Assembly: GCA_963971285.1 (NCBI GenBank)
Contig: OZ020244.1
Coordinates: forward strand, 33,356,001 to 33,420,000
Direction of reading: 5' to 3'
DNA from: Astropecten irregularis
Lineage: Eukaryota; Echinodermata; Asteroidea; Paxillosida; Astropectinidae
DNA: 64,000 nucleotides
The translations under genes were made by a program, and so were the position numbers. The notes under the pieces were generated by a model. It ran no database searches, was not told the origin of the DNA, and saw only the letters and a program-made list of their open reading frames with translations. This document shows, one piece after another, positions 23,017 through 32,800 of the stretch. Position 1 is the first letter of the stretch, and every line of letters begins with the position of its first letter.

Positions 23017-23365
23017 TTAAAGGTACTTTCATACTTTGGTTTTTATCAAAGAAATTCAGATTCATGGGCAAAAATATCAAGGAAGATACAGTAACAGTCA
23101 TCTGTGAAAATTTCAGTCCCATACGATGCCCACTTTTTGAGAAAACGGTGAAAAACAGCCACAGTATTTCTTAAGCCTTTTCTCTTTTATTTTTGATCTT
23201 TTCGGTCGTTGTTTGACAAATTTCTGGATAAATATAGCATTTCAGGCGGAAACATTTTAACGGTATGTTTCTACCACCACCATACATCTTCACACCCTGT
23301 AAGTTATGCGTAAATCTGAGAACATTTCTGTTTTGGTGTCTTACCAAAGTATGATTCTACCTTTA
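23017..23365 (+). mobile_element. TTAA-type MITE, copy 4
   Basis: TTAAAGGTACTTTCATACTT at the left and AAAGTATGATTCTACCTTTAA at the right, with TTAA at both flanks. The usual central palindrome has been shortened by a small deletion to TTTTGATCTTTTCGGTCG. Confidence 0.85.
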
Positions 23366-23540
23366 AAGGGTGCCAATTTATAACATTGATATGTGGCTTA
23401 AGAAGGTAGGGGTGGGGGATTGCAGTCCCCAAACTCCCCCCCCCCCTCTCTCTCTAGATCTACAACTGGTAGTCGGCCTCTTGAGAAGCAATATATTTCA
23501 TATGAAATGGAGATACGCATATATAAAGTCTGTAAACAAG

Positions 23541-23690
23541 AAGTAACTAAGGGCCTGTTTGTTTCACGTAAAGGATCATGAATCCTTCGGATCCGGATCC
23601 CATTTTAGCATACCCTGCATAGGAGGTGGATCCGAAAAATGGGATCCGGATCCACAGGATTCGTCTGAAACAAACAAGCCCCAAGTAACT
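23541..23690. mobile_element. Short MITE with 8-bp target duplication
   Basis: Element 23549-23682 (134 bp) with ends GGGCCTGTTTGTTTCA and TGAAACAAACAAGCCCC and inner GGATCCGGATCC facing itself. It is flanked by AAGTAACT at 23541-23548 and 23683-23690. The 8-bp duplication suggests hAT-type mobilisation. Confidence 0.7.
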
Positions 23691-23769
23691 AACTAACTAA
23701 CTCTCTTATCGTGTTTTTTTTTTCAGTATTAACAACCTTTTGGAAATAAATGCCTATTTTTCATCTCAG

Positions 23770-23852
23770 ATTCCTTGGGCCAGGACGTTAAGAATGGCCA
23801 AGTGGTGCTCATCTTGCATGGCTTCCCATCTTCAACATTTGATTGGTACAAG
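23770..23852 (+). CDS. MEST: MEST exon a (HGFP oxyanion motif)
   Basis: Acceptor TTTTTCATCTCAG, donor AAG|GTAGGC. Enters with two bases of a split codon (…G/AT = Asp) and leaves in phase 0. Encodes (D)[10 protein letters not shown]…HGFP…DWYK, matching the DSxG…HGFPTSSYDWYK block of vertebrate MEST. Confidence 0.93.
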
Positions 23853-26800
23853 GTAGGCACACACGCCCTTTTGTACGTATAATATTCTCAAACCCACATT
23901 AGGCTTTTTATATGGTTCGGTTTCTAGTGAAGGAAAAGTTCAGTTTCCGAGTTGTGGTCATGTAATAATAATAACAATTAGTAATAATTTGGAATTTATT
24001 CCGCACACCCACACTTGTGGCGCACATATTATTATCGCTGGTCATTGGGCCATAATTTACATTCCTGAAACCATCTCAACTCCCTGGGGAATATACAACC
24101 CCGGCTACTTTAAAGCGCACAGAGGCTAATCAAACCACAAAGCCATCTCTACCCTCGCAGGTACCCATTTACACCTGGGTGAAGAGGAGCAATATGTTAT
24201 AAAGCGTCTTGCCCAAAGACGCAAGCACCACTAGCCCATGGCTGGTCTTTAACCCAATCTGTAGATTGACCACAAGACTTTGAGTTCGACACGCCAGACC
24301 ACTAGGCCGCAGCACGTACATGTACATGTATGTAATGTAGGTTCACAGAAGTATAAGAATAACTTGTGTTGCCACCTGAATGCATTGGGACCTTTTTACG
24401 ATAAAGTAAACTTCGCGGTTCCATTTCACAGCGCAACTTCTCTTTGAATTCTCACCGTACAGATGTGGAATGGACTGACGGAAAAGTTCGGGCGGATAAT
24501 CGCCCCCGACTTCATTGGATTCGGTCTGAGTGATAAGCCAGTAAGTATGTAGTTCCAAATCTCTGTGTTATTCCGTTCCATGCATCCCGTAACCAGAAAC
24601 GTAAGTATGTGGATCGGTTTGCGGAAAACACCATGTAATAATCGTTTGTACTTGCGCACTTCTATATCGTTCGCACTTCTATATCGTTCGCACTTCTCGC
24701 AATTAGAAGATATAGAAGTGTGAAAGTACGAACGATTATTACATGGTGTTTCCGCAAACCGATCCACATACCAATTGTTACCATGCAAAGCTTCAAAATC
24801 TGTCCAGAAACGTAAGGCTGCCGAATTGAAATATTTTACAGGATTTATGTTCGTGCAGCACCTGCGTCTGTATAAATCGACCAAACATAGCCCAGAATAG
24901 GAACATAGTTTGAATGATAAATTCCATAAATGTGTAATTTGAATCTGTCTCATTCTGAAAGACTAGTATTTTATAAAAGTTTGAAGCAATGAGTATCCTT
25001 CAACTGAGAAAAAAAAATTCAAGAATCTTGTTTCTTATTCATACAGGGCTCGGTTTCACGGAAGGCCAAGACAGATCGCAACATGTGTATCAGTCTTAAA
25101 GGTAGTATCATACTTTGGTTTTTGTCAAAGAAATACAGATTCATGGGCAGAAATATCAAAGAAGATACAGTAACAGTCATCTGTGAAAATTCCAGTCCCA
25201 TACGGTCCACACTTTTTGAGAAAATTGTGAAAAACGGCCACAGTATTTCTTAAGTCTTTTCTCTTTTATTTTTGAACTTTTAAAAGATCAGAAAGATTTT
25301 CGGTCGTTGTTTTACTAATTTCTGGATAAATATACCATTTCAGACGAATAATTATAACGGTAGGTTTCTACCACCACCATCTTCATACCCTGTAAGTTAT
25401 ACGTAAATCTGTGAACATGCATTTCTGTTAAGGTGTCTTACCAAAGTATGATACTACCTTTAACTGCTATAAAGCCAAGTGTGATGTCACAATACTAGCT
25501 GCTATGGAAACATGAACAACTCATCTAAAAGATGAATCGCAAATCTTTGTGAAATCGACCACTGGTCATAAGATTTTATTCTGGCATTACTAGATTTTGT
25601 TTTTCAGAGGATAGAATGGTTGAGCTCCATCTACTGTTTCAATTTTCAGAAAAGTCACTCTTACACCATGGTTGAGCAAGCTGACATTATGGAAGCACTG
25701 CTCACTGAACTGGGAGTGAAACGAGTTCACATTTTAGCCCATGACATGGGTGACACAGTGGCCCAGGAGTTGGTAGCAAGGTAACTCTTTTTCAAAATAC
25801 TGTTGACCCTACCCTAACCCACCTCAATCCTCCAAAATCCTTCTGGTAGTTTTGGAGGATTTCGGAGGATTCAGGATATAATGTCATTTTCAAGTGAGGA
25901 CCACTGGAGGAGTGGCAAGGATTCAGGATAAACGCATTTTTTGAGGTAGGGCCACTGAAGGATTCTGAAGGATTCAGGATTCAGGTACCTCTCATTTTGA
26001 GTATAAGTGAGATCACTGGAGGATTGTGGAGGATTCAAGATGAACGCAGTTTTTAAAGTGTGACCATTGGAGGATTGTGGAGGATTCAGGATGGTACACA
26101 GTAAAATGCCCCTAGGGGGTTAGGGTTAATACTTTTTAATATAATGTCATCCTTTCCTTTGAGTGCCCCATTAAGTTTGGTCACCAAAGGCACGTTCACA
26201 AGTGTTTAGACTACAAGTGTATTTCTGTCCGAGTCGTCATCCCATAAAAGTTACAAAACACACTGATACAACCGGGCAACAGTGTTGGAGTTGAGTTCAC
26301 AACCTCCGAGGCCAAGGCCAAGGCCGAGTCCTGTGTCTCCGAGGCCAAGGCCGAGTCACGAGCATTTGAGACCGAGGCCGAGGCCAAGGCAGGCCACAGT
26401 GTCCAAGGCCAAGGCCGGTTGTTTATTGCACACACAATTCATTCTCTGCCTCGAGATCTCCAACACTGTCGGGCAAAGATTAACAAAACCCAAAGAAACT
26501 GTTAAGTGTGCGGTTATTATTGAAAAGCCTATACTAATTGTAACAGCAGTTTTAAAAAGCGATTGAAATGAATAAAATTTGATTGGAATGAAACATATTT
26601 ATAGCAGACAACACAAACAATTTATTGCCCTTCAACGACGTAGATAAGCACTTTACTTGGTGCCTTTAGAGCACACATGAAAAAATCATGTGCTTGCTCA
26701 GGTGGGTCAGGTGGGATTCGAACCCATTACCCTCTGCTTACTCAACACATTACAGCATATTGCTTTTCAAAAGCTTTTGCAATCTGCAATTATTCAAAAT

Positions 26801-29800
26801 ATCTTCTTCATTTGATGTTCATTCAGGTTTTGATAAACAAATTAAACTGCTAATTCAATCATGATTTTTTTGGATTTTTGATAACACAGGCAAAATGCCC
26901 TACAAAAAAACAACAAGGCATCGTCGAAACTTCATATTCTCAGTGTTTGTCTGACCAATGGAGGTGAGGATAAATTATATATATATAATTTAAAAGTACT
27001 ATCATACTTTGGTTTTAATCAAAGAAATACAGATTCATGGGCAAAAATATCAAGACAGATACAGTAACAGTCATCTGTGAAAATTGCAGTCCCATACGTT
27101 GGCCACTTTTTGTGAAAACACTGAAAAACGGCCACAGTATTTCTTAAGTCTTTTAGTCTCTTTTATTTTTGATCTTTTAAAAGATCAAAAAGATTTTCGG
27201 TCGTTGTTTTACTAATTCCTGGATAAATACACCATTTCTGGCGGAAACATTTTAACGGTATGTTTCTACCACCACCATCTTCATACCCTGTAAGTTATAC
27301 GAAAATCTGTGAACATTTCTGTTTTGGTTTCTTACCAAAGTATGATACTACCTTTAAATGAGACTTCTACTCCATTGTGCTACCATGTAAATTCATGTTT
27401 TAATTTTGATTTTTTTCTTCCCAACAGGAATTTTACCAGAAACCCACATACCAAGACTTATGCAAAAGGTCCGTACATGTTAACAACCCAAATTTAATAA
27501 TCAATGTCTTTACTTGCATATTTGTCTTTCAGGCATTCTGCCAGAAACACTGGAACTAAGGATCACCCAAAAGGTGTGTTGATGACAAAATGATGAAAAA
27601 GACCCGGCACTCGATAATGTCTGAAAATGATGACCAATTTACTAAATACACCGGCTATAGGTTCCTCATTGGTTATTCCAACGTAGAAATCCTTGTAGAG
27701 GGCTCTAAAGACCTTTCCACACTATCTCCTTTTCGATCCGTGTTGAAACCAACTCGGATCCACCCCAGTGCAGTTCAGCACAGATTGAAGAGACGCAACA
27801 GTCACACTACGTTTATGGTGAACCGGCTCATACAACACAGATCACGCGTCACACGGCCCAAAATGCAGTTTTGAACCGGGTTGAGATTTTCAACCCTGCT
27901 CCATACCAGGGTTGATTTCGATCTGGCTAGGCTGTCCTACCCGGGTTTGCTTGGGGTTGAAAATGTTCAAGTGTGAAAAGGGTTGAAACAAATCTCGGGG
28001 TTCGATTCTGTTCCAACCCCAAGGTTTTGGATAGTGTGAAAACCCCTTTATTGTGAGCAGTCGAGCAGTGGTATTACTGTAAACGAACCTCTATGTTTGT
28101 TTGTTTTGCCTAATTACAAACTTACCGAAATGTGGCAAACTCATGATAACCATCTCATGAAGGAGAATTCACAGGGCTTTCCTTGCCAGCTTGTCAGAAT
28201 TTTGGATATGCTGTGGTTAGGCGCCCCTTTTTATAACTGTGATTCTCATTTCTTTTTCACCCTGAGGGAGGGTCGGTCGGTTGGACAAAAAAAAAAGTTT
28301 GGTGGAAAAAAAGAAAATGAAGAAAATGATGAGAAATGTTCATTGTGTTCACTGTAATCTTGTTTGAATATTTTTTTTGTATTATTTCTTTGATAGAAAG
28401 TATAAAAATGTAGGCGTATTGGCAAAATTTGTCTCCAGAAATTCTGGAAATTTTTATATTTTTTCTTGAATTTATATTATGTCATTCTGGGACAGGGTCA
28501 GCGGCAAAATTTGGGTGGAGCCCAAAATATGGGTCCTTGGTCGGAAATGAGAACCACAGTAATAAAAAGGGGCGCCCTTATATAAAATCAAGGGACTGTG
28601 TATTTGACTGAAAGCTCTTCAACTAAGCTCTTTGTTAGTTTAATGTGGCTTGTGTTTTTTTTTTTGGTTGACCTTTTCTCACTATTCTTGAAGCTTCTGT
28701 TGAATCGGTGGATTGCACCAGTTGGAATGCGAGTCACCAATCGGCTGATTTTCAGAAAAGCGTAAGTAATAATGATTGAAACCTCCCTCAGAAATCAGTG
28801 TTATGTTTACATGATAACAGGACATGCAAACATGCCAATGATTTTCTGTTTCAGAAAAGGACAAATTCCGTTTTGAAAAAATCCGCTTCGGGCTGAAAAT
28901 ATTTCGTTTCACTTTTTTCAGCACATAAAAGTGCATTTACTTATCAAACGGTTTTACATTGGTTAATCATTAACAAGGAAAGAGTCTCAGTTTCATGCTT
29001 CAATTCTGTTGCTTAATAAATGTCGTATTGTTAATATAATATAAGTGAAACTGTGAAAGCTCACCAGCGAGCCTGCCGATTTTAACTCGTGTCACGCGAG
29101 CACAAGCATGGCAGGTTCTTAAAGGTAATATCATACTTTGGTTTTTGTCAAAGAAATGCAGATTCATGGGCAAATATATCAAGACAGATACAGTAACAGT
29201 TACCTGTGAAAATTTCAGTCCCATACGTTGTCCACTTTTTGAGAAAACAGTGAAAAACACTAAAACAGCCACAGTATCTCTTAAGTATTTTCTCTTATAT
29301 TTTTGATCTTTTAAAAGATCAAAAAGATTTTCGGTCGTTGCTTTACTCTTTTCTGGATAAATACAGCATTTCAGGCGGACACATTTTAACGGTATGTTTC
29401 TACCACCACCATTTCTGTTTTGGCTTCTTACCAAAGTATGATACTAACCTTAAAAGGTTTTTGGCCTCCAGCAGTAGTAATTTCACGCTGATATAATTTC
29501 AGTCTCTTCAGTCAATCAGTCAACATGTCATATTGGAATCAATAAATGTGTTAAATCAATACAATTTTGTGTTGTCATTCCAAAAAAACCATTTTCCGTT
29601 TCAAGTAGCCGATTCCGTGATTTTCGTACGTTTTCCGCCAGGAACATGTGGAAATGTTTGGTCAGCATCCTTTACACGAGCCTGTTTCTGATCTCCATGC
29701 ATCTGTCATATTTGAAGTTTGGACTGAATCCAAATTTGTTTTTGCTTGTTGTTAGGAGGGCCTGATGCATTTAGATTCTAGCAGGATCTTTATCCAAAAA

Positions 29801-32800
29801 TCAGCCGCTTGGTGACTCTCAGTTTGACCGGTGCAATCCGTGAGATAAAGATCTTGCCAGGATTGAAACGCGTCAGGCCCTTCTAACTCCCAGCATTTTA
29901 TAAACTTCAGGTCATTATTTAGGCTGATGAACAGTTTATAGCAGTTTATTACTTGTATCAATTCTCTGTTTTTGTTCGCCTTATCATATTTGGCTGACTA
30001 TAAACAACTTCAAACGTACCTTTTCTGGCCGTGTAAAAGTGAAAGTGTGAATCTGTAATTTTTAAAGATGATTTTGTTTTTGTATATCCTTGCAGTTTCG
30101 GAGAGGTATTTGGTGAGCAGACCCAACCAACGTCAGAAGAATTTGAAGAACACTGGGCATTGATTCGTTGGAATGATGGCAACCTTATTTCCCATGAGTA
30201 AGTCAGTTAAGGCCCGCTTCAAACGTCAAACTTCTGCCATGTCTAATTCAAATGTTGGCCCAAGTTTGAATTAATAGACACGGCAGAAATTCGACGTTTG
30301 AAGCAACTGCCGGTTTACTGCCGAAAGATCGACAGGACTTGCTGCTTTGAGTTCCACACCCTACCATTTTAAAAGAGAGAGCACCGCTTTCTCGCAGAAG
30401 AATATAATGCAATATCATAAGTCTCCCTTGATCCGCCATGTTCGAATTTGCATTAAGGTTAACAGAAAACCGGCATTTGAAACAACTGCTGAACATCCGC
30501 CGCTTTGATGTCGATTGCAATGTATTGCATTAGACACGGCAGAAATTTGACTTTTGAAGCGGGCCTAACACATTACAATCAATCAATCAATAGACAAAGG
30601 CATTTGCCCGTGATCGATCTCCTCCTCAAATTATGCACTGATGAAATCACTGATGCCGCTCCCACCACAGCCCGCCTTTCCAGTGCTGCTGCTTTCAGTT
30701 CGGTGATATCACACCCTGACCATACTCAGATGTTGTCCACCTAGCGCACCTTTGGTCAGCCCACAGAGTGATGGCATCCTTTTACAAGTGACCCAAATAA
30801 TGACAGAGAAAAACACGACCACATTTTTTTTTTTAATCGTGCAGGACTTTAATCATGTGAAGCTTTAGGCTCTTTTTTAAAAAGTCTGATTTTTGTTGCT
30901 TCCATGTTTTGAATTTATGAGAGTTTTTTTTATACCCCACAGTTGGCGTTTTTGTCATGTTTGACAGTATCCAGTGGGTTTGGGTTATGTATTAAAAAAA
31001 TAAAAAAATAAAATTCCATTATGGACCCTTTTGGCCTGTCAGTCAAACTGCGTGTTGACCAATTGGAGCACGTCTTTTGATCAGGTGACCGTGAAAGCTT
31101 AACAGTTGCTCAACCCATTACCTCAGTCAAACTCAATCACATGCAGTATGTAAGACACTCACAAAGCCTGTCAATCAATCTGTGCGCATTGACCAATCGA
31201 ATGACATCTTTTTATCAGGTGACATCAAAAGCCGTGGTCAAACTCGGTCACATGCGGTATAAAAAATACACTCATGGGCGGGGCTTAAGAGCAAAACTGA
31301 AACGGTCCATTGGCCCTCTCGTCGTGGGCGGGGCCTAAGAGCAATGCAAGACTTTTTTTTGCTAACCAGCTGCTTGACTGAATTTGTTCCCCAATTTTTT
31401 GTTTCTGTCTCCACAGTCAGATCCAGTACCTCCCTCAGAGATATGCCAATCGGGATAAGTGGGTCGGTGCCCTGCAGGAAACTAACATTCCCTGTAAGTT
31501 GAACGCATGTACTGTGACTGTACGCCCTTTGTGGCAATGCTCAACACTTAGGTTTTCGCCATTTTATAACTTGACCTAATTTATGATATTTATGGTATGT
31601 TTGCCAATTGGGTCACTTGGACCCCTTGAAGGTAGTATCATACTTTGGTAAGACACCAAAACAGAAATGTTCACAGATTTACGTACAACTTAAAGGGTAT
31701 GAGGATGGTGGTGGTAGAAACATACTGTTAACATTTTTCCGCCTGAAATGGTGTATTTATCCAGAAATTAGTAAAACAATGACCGAAAATCTTTTTGATC
31801 TTTTAAAAGATCAAAAATTAAAGAGAAAGGACTAAAGAAATACTGTGGCCGTTTTTCACTGTTTTCTCAAAAAGCGGGCATCGTATGGGACTGAAATTTT
31901 CACAGATAACTATTACTGTTTCGTCCTTGATTTTTTTGAATCTGTATTTCTTTGACAAATACCAAAGTATGATACTACTTTAAATAGTCTTTGTAGAAAA
32001 AGTTGAATAGCTTGTGTGCTGCTGGTCTTCTAAAGAGTTTGACACTTAGGAATGTTATTTTAACATCTTTTGGTTATTTCTATCTCTTCAGTGCACCTCA
32101 TATATGGCCCATCCGACCCCATCAACCCGCCCAACACTTTCCTGAAAAGATACAAGTAAGTGACTTCAAACTGCACTACAATGAGCGAATCTTTGGGACA
32201 AGAAAGGTTCAATGAACCTCTTGTTCTAGACAGTACCCTCTATTCAATGTATTTCATTGGACCTTATCGAAGATAGCGCAGAACGGACCCAAACGGGGTA
32301 TGCGCAAAGCATTCTGGGTAAAATTGTTGCTAGAGCACAGCTTGAGTGGTGTACAGATCCACAAGATTAACCACTGTCCTTTGCGTGCACAAGCGTAGTG
32401 CTGAAAACATTATCTACGATAATGGCAAAGCAGTCATGAATATTTTTACACCATGAGACGAACTGCTATAGCAGCTTCCCAAGCAGAACTTGAAGGGGTT
32501 AAATGTGCAGAAAATGTACTTGAAGCAGTTCATTGTTGGTAAGTTGGTGCACTACGTTCATCATGATACACAAAGAGGCCTTAGAAGGGCTATCTGTCAT
32601 CAGAGGGGCTGCATGGACAAAGACAAAAGTCAAATTCAGCATTCAAACATGTAATTCTCAGACCAAGGACCACTTGCTTATCTTGACCCCTGACACCTCC
32701 TTTGAATGAAATCACGCTATTTTCACCTATTTCTGTCATTTGGTTAATATGGAATGTGCTCTTCTGTTGTTGATATTTTGTTAGGATGTTGATCCCCGAC

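Noticed and set aside
24463-24465. ATG at the start of exon b as the MEST initiator
   Set aside because: It is in phase with exon a, which carries the essential HGFP motif; starting here would remove the oxyanion region.
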